A stretch of DNA of 64,000 bases from Apus apus (Eukaryota; Chordata; Aves; Apodiformes; Apodidae). Location of the stretch: positions 58,838,405 through 58,902,404 of the forward strand of contig NC_067312.1 of assembly GCF_020740795.1 (NCBI RefSeq), read 5' to 3'. Every line of letters starts with the position of its first letter. Within the stretch, counting starts at the first letter, position 1. Shown here piece by piece: positions 23,578 through 36,260 of the stretch. The notes under the pieces were generated by a model. It worked only from the letters and a program-made list of their open reading frames with translations, did no database searches and had not been told where the DNA came from. The translations under genes were made by a program, and so were the position numbers.

Positions 23578-26360
23578 TAGGGCCTCTGCATGTCAGCCAT
23601 GTATATCTTGTACTGTTCTAAAAATGCTACTGGCAATATACCAAGACATACATTCATATTATTTGGACATTCAACCCAATAAACCTGAGGTTTGTCTTGC
23701 AATCTCAGCTCTCCCATCTGTTCCTCTGACAGGAAGTGATCACAACACATCTCTTCCCCACTCCAAGAAAACTACTGTTTGCAGAGGCAACCATTTTCAA
23801 AACTGTGCAAAGAGTAACTGATATAAGCAGTGGGGGAGAGAAAGTGAATGAAAACATAACAGCATTTTTTTAAAAATCTAGGACTGTTATGCTTTCCCTG
23901 GATACAGGTTAGCTTTCTTCCTGTCCTGGAGGACTGGCCCCAGTGTAAAGGTCTCTCCTTGCACAACAATGTCTGAGCAGGGTGTACCACTATGGGCAGA
24001 GCCCAAGGTCCTGTAAATCCTGGTTATGGAGCACCAGGTAAGGCCTGAAGCCACAGTCCAGGGATCCCCAGTTCACCTCATCTGCTTGTGGGGCAGCAAG
24101 GAGCCAGTGTTCCCACAGCAGGGGTGTGCAGAACATCCCTGCACACTGGGCAGTGCCCATGGGCACCATATGCCCATCTTGAAAGGCAGCTGGAGCTGAA
24201 GTCTGGGTCCTCGCATCTGGTCAAGCAGGGAGAAGATGCCCCCTTACTGCTTAGGGCTCTGGTGCCGCTATCCCAGCACAGAGACTGATGCTAAACTGGC
24301 AGAAGGATGAAGGACTAATGGCTCTCTGACAGCATGGCACAGAGCAATTTGTGTCCTGGAAAAAGACAGCATAGCACTTCCAATCCAACAACCAGCCTCC
24401 TGCTTTCCCTCCCCATCATCCTGACCCCATTCCCAGTATCACCAGTCTCTCTGTGGGGGGAGATGGAACTGGGATGGAGGGACACTCTGCAGATTTTACT
24501 AGTGTTCATATGTTTCTAACCATACAGCTGACGAGAAGAATGTTTTTAGCACTATATCCCCCCTCACCCAGCTCTCAAAGACCAAGGCCTGGGACTTTGT
24601 GGATGTCACTCCCACCACTTCCAACAAAGAACATTACAAAGATGTTTTTCTAAAGCTAACAAGAGGTCCTGGAGTAGGATACAGAGATCCCTGTAAGCAC
24701 TCCTCAGATCTTTGCTTACAAGGTTGCACCAGGCAATAAACACAAGGTTTTCCAGGTTGGACAGCCCTTAAGGTAAACCTCTGGAGATGTCTTCAATGTG
24801 CAGGATAGAGTACAAGCTTCACTGAAATACAGACCTGCAACTAGCCTTACTGTTTCTGTGTATGCACAGGTTAAGTCACAGGTGCAGCAAGCACAGTCAG
24901 CAACAGCTCATGCACGGAAGACCAGGAGGGAATCAATCTAGAATTGATCTGTTAAGTCTGCTGCTTGCAAGACCTTTTTTTTGCTTTTCTTTTTTCTTTT
25001 TTTAAGACAGAGTCATATTGTCCTTGGCTCAAAAGTTGAGTCTGATATGATGAGATAAACCAGCAAAGCTGTAGCAATTCTCAGCCCAGTGCTCAGAACA
25101 GGTGAGATTACTCTTCCTGACAAGGTGTCCAGAAAACCACTGGGGTACTTTGGTAGCCTCAAGCACAGCCTACTCAGCCCCTTCCTGTTCACCAGACATG
25201 AACATTATGTGACCTATAAAGAACAGACTGTTAAATATAGAGAATCCAGGTCCACCACTTTTCTTCAGAAACATGATGCAGCAGCACTGAAAGGACTTTG
25301 CTCTGCTTTAGCTCTAACTCTTTTACGAGGTTGTTTATGAAAAGTTAGCTTTGCATGACTCATTCATGAAACCTGACTGCAAAAGACCTAGGTCCTTGCT
25401 GAAGGTGTGAGCTCCTAAAAGGGTTGTGAAATCTCAGGATGCCTGCAGCAGTCAGAAGCAGTCTTGGGAGAGCTACACTGTGGCATAGTTATTACTCTCC
25501 AGGAAATGTCAGACAAAACAAGCAGGCATATGCATTTCCAACTGGCTGAACATGTGCCTCACCATAGGCCAGCATGTTCCCGCTTGCCCTATTGCATTCC
25601 ACTTACCCTAGGATTACAGATTTGCCTGCATAGTGCATGAAATTTGCGAATTCTGGATTAACATCTCTTGCTCCTAGACAAAATAACAACTTGGAAAATG
25701 TGAAATATGTTTGAGGAAACCCAGACAGATGGTAGCCTAATCCAGATGCAGCTGAGAGAACCTCCTCCTCTAGAGCACAGTATTTTGTGAAAGAGTCACA
25801 GCAGCCAGGACAGTCCTAATAGTCTAGAAGCTCAAGATATTGGCAGCACTTTATTCTGCCTTTTACCGTCTTTGATATCCTTGGCATCTTTGTTGTCTTG
25901 GCATTGATAGTGCCAGGAGCTGGAGGATGTACAGACCAGGGAAGATGTTTTCTTTATACCCTGAGGAAGGCCTGAAAGAAGATTGATGGGGACCTTATCT
26001 CCTGAAAATACCAGCTCTTGGGTGTGGCATGCACTGCTAGGAGCTGACTCCTCCAGCACACACTCCTGAACTACTTGCGTTCTGGCACTTTTAGTCCCAT
26101 CCATTAGCTGCTCTCTCTTGCTCAAAGAGCAAAAAACAAGAAAATGAACCTGGGGGAAAGATGGAACTTAAAAACCAAAGCAAAACAAAAAAAATAGGCA
26201 TTTCAGCAAAATCAGATCATAAAAACTATCTGATGTGGGTCAAACAGAACACAGATAGATGTGGGTCACATCACAGCTGGAAGCAGAGAGAATAGGAATG
26301 TCTTTGGCAGTGACGAGATCCCCTCAGCTCACCCAGGGAACCACAGCCTGGCAGTGCTGA
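23578..26360. other. CORO2A intron 1, block without recognised genes
   Basis: A T-rich tract lies at about 24967-25005. A minus-strand frame at 25832-26125 is open for 97 codons and serine/lysine rich, but it has no recognised domain and no proper ATG start. Nothing else is supported. Confidence 0.55.
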
Positions 26361-26661
26361 CTACACCCCAAGTAGACACCAGCCCAGCCTTGAGACAGGC
26401 CTGCAGGACACCTGCAGGACAAATGGCAGGGATGGAAAGGAGCACTGCCCATAGCTTGTCTTGGTTACAGCCTTGAGCACTGGGGAAAAACACTAGCTGA
26501 AATCACTGTTTTAATCTATTCATGTTAGAGATAAAGTTCTTCCTCGTGTTTTTGAATATAAAAGTAGAACTTGTGTTTTGGAAAGCTGAGCTTGCTTGGA
26601 TAATGAAGCAAGTATCTCGACGCTGTGTGGATTGGCTTCTTGCACACCAGCTAACAGACCC
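26361..26661. repeat. Dispersed repeat of unknown class, copy B
   Basis: This block is the partner of 21191-21521, in the same orientation and about 5.2 kb away. It carries its own short duplication, CCTGCAGGACA twice, at about 26400-26421, that copy A lacks. It may be an LTR fragment or another non-coding repeat; the class is not known to me. Confidence 0.75.
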
Positions 26662-29600
26662 TGCTTTGGGGACAACCATGTGACAGTGTCACCCTAGGAA
26701 AGGAGGAGTAGCTATGAACCAGACCTCGCTTCAGTCCTCTGTGAATTGGGCATGTACATTTCAAGCAATGGCTGGATGCACATCATAGGCTGTGCTGCAG
26801 CCAGTTCGGGCCGCGAGGAATTTAGACTACATTAAGGTCAGATAGGAGATGGGTTTGCAACCTGACCAAGGAGTTAAGGGGGCAGGAAATCCCACTTAGC
26901 ATGCCCAGCTCCTGTATTGCACACTCTTCAGTGCGTGACAGTCTTCTGCTCTTTCCCAGTACCCAGGGACCAGTAAACTCCAAAGGACCCACCATCTGCC
27001 ACCCAGCATTTCCTATCATGTCACGCACACAAATGGAACAGTGGATTCTCACTGTGGGAGGCGAGAGGTGACACCAGAAGTTGTTGGAGCCAGGTGCACC
27101 ATGTGTCCTGCTGCTGGCTGCCAGGAAGGACACTCATTTTCTAATTCCCAGGTTCACAGAGTAGAACTGCCAGACAGGCCCCCATCCACCAAACAGATGC
27201 CAGGGGCTAAGAACGCATGACTCCTTCTGGAGCCAAGAGTGTCCACCACCATCCATCCTGATTCAGCAACTGGCTTAGTGTCAGTGACAATTTTCCACTG
27301 ACTTTATGCAAGGGGAAAGGCTAACTAATCCCATCATTTACCAACCTGGATGTTCTCTGTGAATGTTCTTTCCTTCCTGCCCTGAAAAAAACAAGCAACA
27401 CATCATGTAAACTGGCTCTGTGCTGAAATACTTAACTGTGGCATAAGCTGTCTGTATTTCCAGGACAGAAACAATACTCAACAGGTGAGCAGAAAGAACA
27501 ACCCTGGACTGTGTGCTCAAGTCCCACTCCACATGCCTGCACTGGAATTTCAGTTCAGCTTGTGTTTTCCATCATGAGCAACATGAAGACCAGGAAAGAA
27601 TTCAGCTCTGGGTACTGCTCATAGGGAAGGTGCCAGACAGGTAGAAGAGAATTCAGTGGAAAGTGGTACGGACCAGTGATCAAAGGTGTGTCATCTGCTA
27701 AGAAATCCTAAAAGCTTCAGGGTGGAGATGATGGAGGGAAGCCCTGACAGAAGGCTTCAAACATGGAAAATGTTGCTACAAAGTAGGGATGCACCCAGTG
27801 TGTATCCACCCAGTATGCATCCATCAAGACGCAACTCCTTGACTCCCTCTCTCCCCATGCCAACACATACTACCATTTCACTGACTCAGTGCTGTAGAGG
27901 GGAGGAGGGTCACTGCAGACTCCAGTGCTAGAAATAGGCATCCTACTCCACCAGCTCCTTTATTCAAAGCCTTTTGTACAAGTTTCATCCAAACTAAGTC
28001 TGTGCAAGCACAAGATCACTGCCTGTAGAGCACCACATTAGATGACAGGTCTCTTACAAGACTGTGAGGAAGCAGGGCACATAAAGGCTGCATGAACTGC
28101 AGAAGCTGCATTCTGTTCAGCAAATGCAGAATTTCTATGCCAAGTTTGTAAGCTCTATCAGAAAGCTCTCTGGCCCTGCCAGACTTCAGGTAAAGGGAGA
28201 AGAGACTGCCTGTCTTTTCCTCCAATCTCAGGACTATCACAGTGATCAAAGGACAGGCAGAGCTCTTCTAGAGACCAGAATCTGGAACAGCATCTCCTGA
28301 AGGTAGAGACTTGCATCCTCTCCCCATCCAAACATGCACAGAGATGCTCACACTCCCCAGAACACTTTATGCCTGGGCTGAGAGACTTCTGGTTCACCAC
28401 GCACAACATGGATGGTTCATGCCACTCATGTTTTTTGTTTTCTTGTACTACTCACCTCTGAGCAGAGTATAAAAACATGCCAATTAATTAATAATGGTTA
28501 TGTTTGCTTCACCGTCCCCCAGTTTCACACAAGAAGCCTCCCTTGAGACCTGAGCTCCATGTGGCCTGTGTAGGCCTCCTGCATGAAAGCTGCCCTGCCA
28601 CCAGGAGACACAGGCTGAAATGCAGCCATACCTCTGGAGAAAGCACATAACATGGCAATCTTCCAAAACATTTTTAAGTGCTGTTTTCTATTGTTCATAG
28701 GCAGCTTTCCAAACTCTGCCTAAAGCTCACCTGCTACTCTGAAAAGCACTTCAGATGTTCACGTGATCCAGACTAGCATGTCAGACTGTCTTCCTCCCCT
28801 GTCCTTTTTGACAGGAAATCAAGAGAACTGACAGTTTTGAAGGAGTTTTCTGAGTTCCCAATCTCCTAAAAGTTAGTGATAATTTGAAAAGCAGAGGGAT
28901 GAACAGAAAAAAAAAATTCTCATTCCTTCTCCAGCATGCAGAATCAAAAAGAGATAAAAAAGGGAGAAAGGAAGGAATGCAAAAGTTAAGGGAGCTTTTG
29001 AGCATTACAGTGAACATTTCCATCTGAGATGCCATGAAAACTTTTTGTTTCCATTTTCTCTTTTGGAATGCTAAACTTATATAGGTAATGCTTTTTCCCA
29101 TTCAGACTTGTAATTTTTAGTTATGTTTATATGGCCAAAAAACCCACAGGTCAGCCTTGCTACTCTGTTGAGAGTATTGTTTGCAAGTATCCAAGGAGAG
29201 TGCCACAAGAGATTCAAACTTCCAACTCCATGCAAACAAGCAGACTGAAATGAGCACAATGATCCACAACTAGAAGGCTCCACAGAAGACAGAAGACACA
29301 CATCCTCTTTTCAGTCTTGTATCAGCAGTTCATTAAATAAATTTTTTTACATGCACACAGTTCCAAGTAATAAAATCAAACAAAAGCAAGGATCACTGGC
29401 CTTCCTGAAATCTGCCTAGCTCCATGATTTTCTATGGCCCTTTACCTACTACTGTCTTCAACTCAGTTTCATTCATCTTATCCTTTCCTCTCCTGCTAAA
29501 TCCTCCCTCTTCTCCTCACTGTCCTTTCCTTCCATATAGCTGATCCTCTCAAAATTCACCCCTCCTCATCCAAAAATTAATAATGTAACTTGCTGCCAAA

Positions 29601-32599
29601 AGACAAGAAGACTAATTCTGGGAGACTCAAAGGCCCTTTCAGCTATCTTGTCTCTGCCAACGGGAATCAGATAATATTCAGAGCCAGATGACGATGGCAA
29701 AATGTACATGAAGTCAGATTCAACACTGCCCAAAATGGAACACGAGACATGAGAAACAGGAGACACATTCACATTTTTTGTACTCCAGGACTTGTAGAAA
29801 GGAAGAAGTTAAATGCCTGATTTTAAATAAGACAATTAATAGATCATGAAATACAGCTGGTTTTCTGCCTCAGAGCCAGCTCTGTGCACTGTAAATTTCA
29901 TGATATGGCTCCATATGGAGCAGACTGTGCAAGAGAGATCCACAAAAGTACTTCCCTGCTCCTGATTCTGTGGTCCCCATAATAGATTTAGCTCCCAAAC
30001 CAGGCTTGTGCAATCTTCACACAGGCACAAGGTCTTGGTTTCAGTGTTTCCACTTCAAGAAACTGCTGGCCCCTCTTCTGATCAGAGACAGGTGTGCTTC
30101 TTGCTGTATCTTGTTTCCTGCTTAATCTCAGCAGGGGAACAGCTGTTGAGCAGGCTGCTCCAAAACCTTCTGCTCTTACCTAGCCAGCATCAGGACACAG
30201 CTGGGAAGCAGTGCAGTACATACATCAGATCAGCAAGGTCAATATTACTCCTACCTCCTGCAGAAGATGTCTGTCACCTGGATGTGGCAGCAGGGGTCAC
30301 ATACAAACACTTTCACTGAGAAAAGGCTGCTCTTAGCAGCTGACTAACCAACCAAGCCAACTAAGTCCCAGGTCCACCCAGCAAGACTGGGATGGTTTTG
30401 GCAAAGACAAATACATCACATCATTATATTTACTCCAAATAATGCCACTAATGCTTCTCCCACAGGGCAAAGATCTCCCTCCCTGTGCCTGAGTACTGCA
30501 AGCTACATGCTCCAATATACCCTGCCTGTGCAGTTAAGCAATAGCATTCAAAGTCACAGGCATTGAAAAAAAAAAACAGTTTGCAGAGGAACTTCTCACT
30601 TCCAGATGATTTTAAAACTTTCAACTTCACACAACTCCACCTTCACTTCTCACCCTTTCTACTTGCCTCATGAAGAGGAAAGGCCAGCAAGCAGTGAGAA
30701 AACACAAGCTTGTTGTGCTAGTCCGCAGGTGCCACTTTCTAGTTAGGAGTAAACAGTGCCAGGTTTCAATTTCCCATCCCATGTGTCCTTTTTTACCATC
30801 AGCTTTTATGGCAATAAAACGGGTTTCATCAGAAACAGCAGAGTGAGCAAATGTGTCCCTCTTGCTAAATCAAATCTTGTAATAAGATACAGCTTTCTGC
30901 AAGCAGCACACAATCATCCCGTGAGGTTTTGAAAGACGGTACAGACTCTCTCACGCTAACGCAGACCAGATTCAAGCATCAGCAGTCAGGCCATTGGAGC
31001 AGGCTCTGGTCCAGCCATCGTTCATTCTACCCCACACAAATATTCACAAGTGATTTCACCAGAGCAGTCAGCTCTTCACACCTCACCACATTCCCACCCT
31101 CCTCTTCAACTTTAATCAGAAGCAGCACCAGTAAAGGACAGTTTTATGACAGATATTAGTGAACAAGTATCTAGCTCAGAGCAAGGCAACCCCCAGCAAC
31201 ACATCAGTAGGACTGCACCTTCCTCTAGCTGTGCCTTGCAAACCCCCAGGAGGAAACACCCTCACTCTCCTAGTACCCTCAACCACTCCCTTTAGGTTGA
31301 ACCACCCCCAGATACTTCACCCCATGACTCCCCATGCATGGCCTGAAGAACCAGGAGTACCTTCAGAGACACCAACCTCCTCTCCCCAGAAAGGATGCGC
31401 CAGCAGCCTGAGGAAAGCCTGCTGGGTTGGGGTGGTGAGTCTCTTAATGGTAAGTCACAAGTGTATTTATAATTACCAAGTGCTGTGCACCACCAGGCAG
31501 AGAGGCAGCACATGGTTTGTAGCCCACAAAGAAACCCGAGGAGACCCCTCAAACACCAAGGGAATTACTATGCTGTCAGACTGTTCCAAGAGGAGGTACA
31601 GGCTTTGCCAAGGCACCCCTTTGCTCCATTGGTTTGTGACCATTCTTTTCTCATCCTAATAAGCAGCTCTTGCTTCCTCATGATCAAAGTCTGTCACAAA
31701 GGCAAGTGTTCCTCTCTCCGGCTAAATGACACCTCATTTATAAAAAGCTCTTCCCAGGAGAATGTACATCAATAAATCAAAGCCAAATCCTCATACAGCT
31801 ATTCAAACCTTGTGTTGAAAGGGTCATGTTGTCCTTTTTCATTTTAAGCATTCCTTGTCTTGGGGTGTGAAAGGTTTTGGGTAAGGCTGTATGAAATACA
31901 CTGCTGTCACTATGGAGGAAATACTGGTAAGAACCGATCATTGAGATTAACATTTAACAGGTTACCTTGCCTTAAGCTATGCTCACACCAGGCAGTGGTG
32001 CTGCTCAGGCCATCTTCCAGTCCTCTGGTATCTAGGAGGTTGTTAGCTGGTGGACTAGGAAGATGCAGGGGTCACAGCAGATAATTTCAGCTTCTTTCTT
32101 AAAGGACATGTAAACTTTTTCTGTTACCCAGAAAAGGCAGAAAGCCTGAACTGCAATTCTCTTTCGGCTCAGGAAGTAGTTCCAAAAACAAATGAGGAAG
32201 CTGGTTCCAAAGGAGTGAAAGAAGCAGCAGCTAAAATAGGTAAGTCCTTGTAGGCGGCACAAAAATATTTAAGAGCACTATACTGGGAGTAAGAGAGTTA
32301 AAGTCGCAGCCAAACAAAAAACACAGAGAGGGGTTCATAAGTTTAGCCAGATGTAATACAAAGAATTGCAACTAAAGGGATGACAAAAAATTTCTAAATG
32401 GCACAAAAGCTACAAAATCCTTTCTCAAGCACAAGCACAAAAGGATTTTGAAGGTTCACCTCCTGCAAATTAGAATGGTCCATTCCAAAATACAAAAAGA
32501 CATGCAAAGGTAGCAATAGACCTGTATGGATGAACCAGGACATCTGCATAAAATTCAACCATAAAAAGGATACACACAAGAGGTGGATGCAGGGAATAT
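26662..32599. other. CORO2A intron 1, middle block
   Basis: Six kilobases of intron without a recognised exon or classified repeat. Minor A-runs occur, for example near 28910 and 30570. Confidence 0.55.
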
Positions 32600-33092
32600 A
32601 GAGTCACTGTCCAAAAATGCAGGGCTGGGCTTAGGAAAGCTAAATCCCACTAGGAGTTGGATCTGGTGAAGGATGTGAAGGGTAACAAGAAAGGTTTCTA
32701 CCAATACATCATCAGTAAAAGGATGATTCGGAAAAATGTAGGCCTGCTGAGGAATGGGAATGAAGACCTATTGAGAAAGGGCACCAGAAAGGCTGAAGCA
32801 TTGAATGCCATCTTCATGTCATTTTTTACTGCTAAGACCAGTGTTCAGGCATCTCAGGCCCCTGAAAACTGTGGAAAGTCCAAGGTAAGGAAGACTTACA
32901 CTTGGTGGAGGAGCATAAGATTATGGAACACTTAAACGCACTGGACATGCACAAGGGCCTGCTGGGATACATCCTTAGGAGCTGAGGAAGCTGGCCTATG
33001 TTGTTGCAAGGTCATGCTTGGTTCTGAGAGGTCATGGAAGCTGGGAGATGTCCTTGAGGACTGGAAGATACTGCCTTTATCTTCAAAAAGGG
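32600..33092 (+). mobile_element. CR1 LINE, 5' part, split by an LTR
   Basis: Plus-strand CR1 sequence includes VKGNKKGFYQYIISKRMIRK near 32680 and continues to CTTCAAAAAGGG at 33081-33092, a familiar point in the CR1 polymerase. The sequence then breaks at the LTR and resumes at 34107 with AAGGGCAAAGCAGAAGACC, which is the expected CR1 continuation. Confidence 0.85.
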
Positions 33093-34106
33093 TGTCATGG
33101 TTTGGGCCTAACACAACAACAAAGAAAACAGCCACATGGCCACTCACTCTACTCCCACACACACACACTCCAGGACAAGGAGGACAAAGCACAACTAGAA
33201 GCTCATGGGTCAAGGCAAAGGACAAGGAGGGTTCTTCACCAATAAAGGTCATTGGCAAAACAGACTCAACTTGGCAAAAAATAATAATTTAATTTCACAC
33301 TAATCAGATGCACACAGGACGCAGACAACATAAAGAGCAGTGCTTACATGTCACCCCACCCCTCCCTTCTTCCTGGGTCCAAATCACTTTGTTCCCAGTT
33401 TCTCTCCCTCCTTTCCCCCAGTGGCTCAGGGGGACAGGGGATCAGGTTTAAAGTCAGTTCATGGGTTGGTGGTTCCTGCCGTTCCTTTGTCCTCAGAAAG
33501 GATTCTTTACAGTCCTTCCCTGCTTCCCCATGAGATCCCTCCCACGGGAGAGAGTCCTCCATGAACCTCTGCTTCATGAGTCTTTCCCACCAGGTACAGA
33601 GCTGTCCCAGCCTGGGCTTCCCACAGAGTCACAGGCTGCTTAGGGGACAGTCACCTCCCTTGGCACCAGAGTCTTCCAAAGCTGCATAATCCCAGTCCAC
33701 TGGCAGCAAATCCAAGCCCACTGGCCAAGTTAACCCCTCCTGGCACCCCCAAGGAATGCTACACCACGTTCCTCCAAGATGCAGGGGGCAGTCTGCCATC
33801 TTGCCATAGGTTGCAGGAAAACTTCTGCTTGTGCATCTTCTTCCCCTTCTTCCTTATAAGACACCGAGATCTTCACCCTGGCATTGCCTTTCACCTCTCC
33901 CGCACAGCTCTTCTTTCTCCCTAAGTGCTCCTCAGCTCAGGTCTTATCTCAGTTCTTTCGTATGTTAATCGCTGAGGCGCATCTATTGTCCCTCTAATGG
34001 CCCTTTGGCTGGTTTTGGAGCAGGGGGAGCTTCTCAGCTTCTTACAGCAGCCACTCCTGGGGCTCTTCCCCTGCTACCAAAACTCCTGCCAAAGCAAACC
34101 AGCACT
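33093..34106. mobile_element. Solo LTR inserted in a CR1
   Basis: The 1014-bp insert starts TGTCATGGTTTGGGCC, a start I associate with avian endogenous retrovirus LTRs, and ends CCAGCACT. It is flanked by AAGGG at 33088-33092 and 34107-34111, a 5-bp target-site duplication, which suits ERVL-type elements. The last bases do not give a clean CA end. A TTATAAG near 33855 and an ATTAAA on the minus strand near 33290 could be promoter and polyadenylation signals if the LTR is read on the minus strand, but the orientation is not settled. No viral coding sequence is present. Confidence 0.75.
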
Positions 34107-34380
34107 AAGGGCAAAGCAGAAGACCTGGGGAACCACGGCCCCTTCAGTCCGTGCTTGATCAAGCATATAAATGTAGGAAGAAACTTTTTTACTGTGGGGC
34201 CAGTCAAACACTGGCACAGGTTACTGAGAGAGGATGTAGAGTCTACACCCTTAGAGGTATTCAAAACCTAACCAGACAATGCCTTGAGCAAGGTGCTGTA
34301 AGTGAACCTGCTGTGAACTGGCAGTTGGACTAGATGATCTCCAGAGGTGCCTCCCCCCTCATGCTATGACCCTGTGAAAT
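34107..34380 (+). mobile_element. CR1 LINE, 3' part, after the LTR
   Basis: The continuation of the split CR1 reads AAGGGCAAAGCAGAAGACC, jumps near 34170 through an internal deletion to the reverse-transcriptase C-terminus (FFTVGPVKHWHRLLREDVES), and ends with GGACTAGATGATCTCCAGAG and a short tail near 34375. Confidence 0.85.
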
Positions 34381-35049
34381 CTGCAGTGATCTCTGTGGAG
34401 AACATCCCTAGCAGATACGGTGAGAGCACACCAGAATTTTCCATGTGCATTAATCGTGAAGGAGATGGAAGAAGTTCCTGTCACACAACACAGCCTGCCA
34501 GGGACTCATCAGGCAGGCCATGCTCAGAGGAAGGAAAATGAGCAGGAACTCAACCAGCTGACTTAAAGCAACAGAAATAGCTGGACTACAGTGCACACTC
34601 TCTCATTTAAATCCAGCTGTACAAGGAAAGTAAGAAAGCAGAATTAGAAGGTTTTCATGGGCAACTGGGGAAAGCAAAATGACATCAAAGAATTAAAAAA
34701 TGGAAAAAAGTTAGCAGACACACAGATAAAAGTGAGATAGATGGAGAGTTGGAACAGCTTTTGTAAACCGTTGCTGGGGCTTGTAAGTCAAACTGCACCA
34801 ACAAAAGCCAAAATCTCTGTGACATAGTGTACTCAGTTTCCAGTACTAGCATGGTTCCTCACCAGTGATAAGGCTGCATGAAGCTAGCGAGAAGGTCCTC
34901 AAATGGACAAATGGTTTGTGAAAAATGAGAATTTGAGCAGAACAGGACGATAAATTCATGGAACAGAGGCAGTCCACCTTTTTCTCCTATTCTTTCATTT
35001 CCTTCACTAAGGACCTTTTTCTAAAATTCTGCAGTAATGGACAGACCTT
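34381..35049. other. CORO2A intron 1, short block
   Basis: I see no gene or recognisable repeat in this stretch. Confidence 0.6.
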
Positions 35050-35400
35050 CATCTTCCTGTGAAACTTACTTAGTCCAGCACTCATCTTGCCTTCACAATT
35101 ACAAAGCTTTTCCCTGCTTTCAAAATTAAATCTCCTTTTGTGCAATCAATGTCCCTTGTTTCTTATCCTATTTAGCCAGGTCACAGGAAATAGACTATTC
35201 CCTTCTTCCTCCAGCAAGCTTTCCACAGCTGACACATAGTTTTCCAGTTTTTTCCAGTTTTTACCTCATTCTCCTTCTATCAGCCATGCTTTTTGAACAG
35301 CTGATGAATCTGTCTTCCTCACTTCCACTCTCTTTGGCTGATCTGTATTTTTCCAGAACAGCTGCACATAAAATTGGCATACCTCTATTTTACTAACATG
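35050..35400 (-). mobile_element. Possible ancient CR1/L3-type fragment
   Basis: The stretch resembles, in antisense, the 3' half of old amniote CR1/L3 elements, with segments such as CTCCTTTTGTGCAATCAATG and TTTAGCCAGGTCACAGG. It is strongly diverged, and class and limits are uncertain. Confidence 0.35.
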
Positions 35401-35639
35401 GATGAACAAATCCTTCCTTTATAATTTACCAGATACTCTCCTGTTCATATATATAATTTTCTTGTTACAGTATGTCATTGGGTTGTGTTCCACTTGGAAT
35501 GAACTGCAGCCCCTGGACTCTTTTTCTGCAGAAGTGCATTGGGTCTGAAGGTAATGTGTCATCCGAAGAGCTGTACCTCTCAATGCTGAACTGCATCCTG
35601 ATTTTTCCATGACATTTCTCCAGTTCATCAAGGCAATTT

Positions 35640-36260
35640 CAAGCCAGAGCCCTCTCCTGCAGGCTTCCTGCTCCTCCTGGTTTATTATTTATTCCTTTGT
35701 CCTAATTGCTAACAGAAATACCAAATAGTATCAGAAGGCAGGAAGAACCCTGCAAAATTCTCCTCATAAGTCCTCGCATTTTGATAACTAACTATCACAT
35801 AAGCTCTCCTGTATAGTTCCCTCAGTAGGTTTACATGTGCCTTACTACAGACACGTGTATATTATCTTAGTGCATATTATCTTAGATTAACTGTGTGAGA
35901 CAGCACCAAACATTTTTCCTAAAGTTAAGATAAATGACATCTGCTTCTCCACATCACTGGGCTCACCGCCCTTTGTAACAGGAGATCAATGTGTGTTGAT
36001 GTGACTGGTTTTGCCATGCTCATTCTGCTTCTTTCATCTCATTATTTCTCCCACAAGTTCCACTTTTTCATGTTGTTCTGATAATTCTCCTTATGGAGAG
36101 GCTCAAGCATCCCTCTGTCTAGAGCTCAGGAATCAACTTCACCCTCTGCAGAGTCCTCAAAGACAACCTGTTAATTGCCTTGAGTTAATTTTGGACAGTT
36201 CTTCATGTGCTCTGCAGCCCATACTGACTGGGGTCCCCACACATCTGCCATGAGCACTGC
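35640..36260 (-). mobile_element. Ancient CR1/L3-type LINE fragment, antisense
   Basis: Segments such as TGTGTGAGACAGCACCAAAC, CTAAAGTTAAGATAAATGAC and GTGACTGGTTTTGCCATGCT follow the order of an old amniote CR1/L3 consensus in reverse complement (the part around the polymerase fingers and palm). Divergence is high, so this insertion is probably older than modern birds. Edges are approximate. Confidence 0.55.

Noticed and set aside
25832..26125. Minus-strand frame of 97 codons, rich in Ser and Lys
   Set aside because: It begins at TTG rather than ATG, has no recognised domain, and lies in an intron without suitable splice sites. Chance is the simpler explanation.
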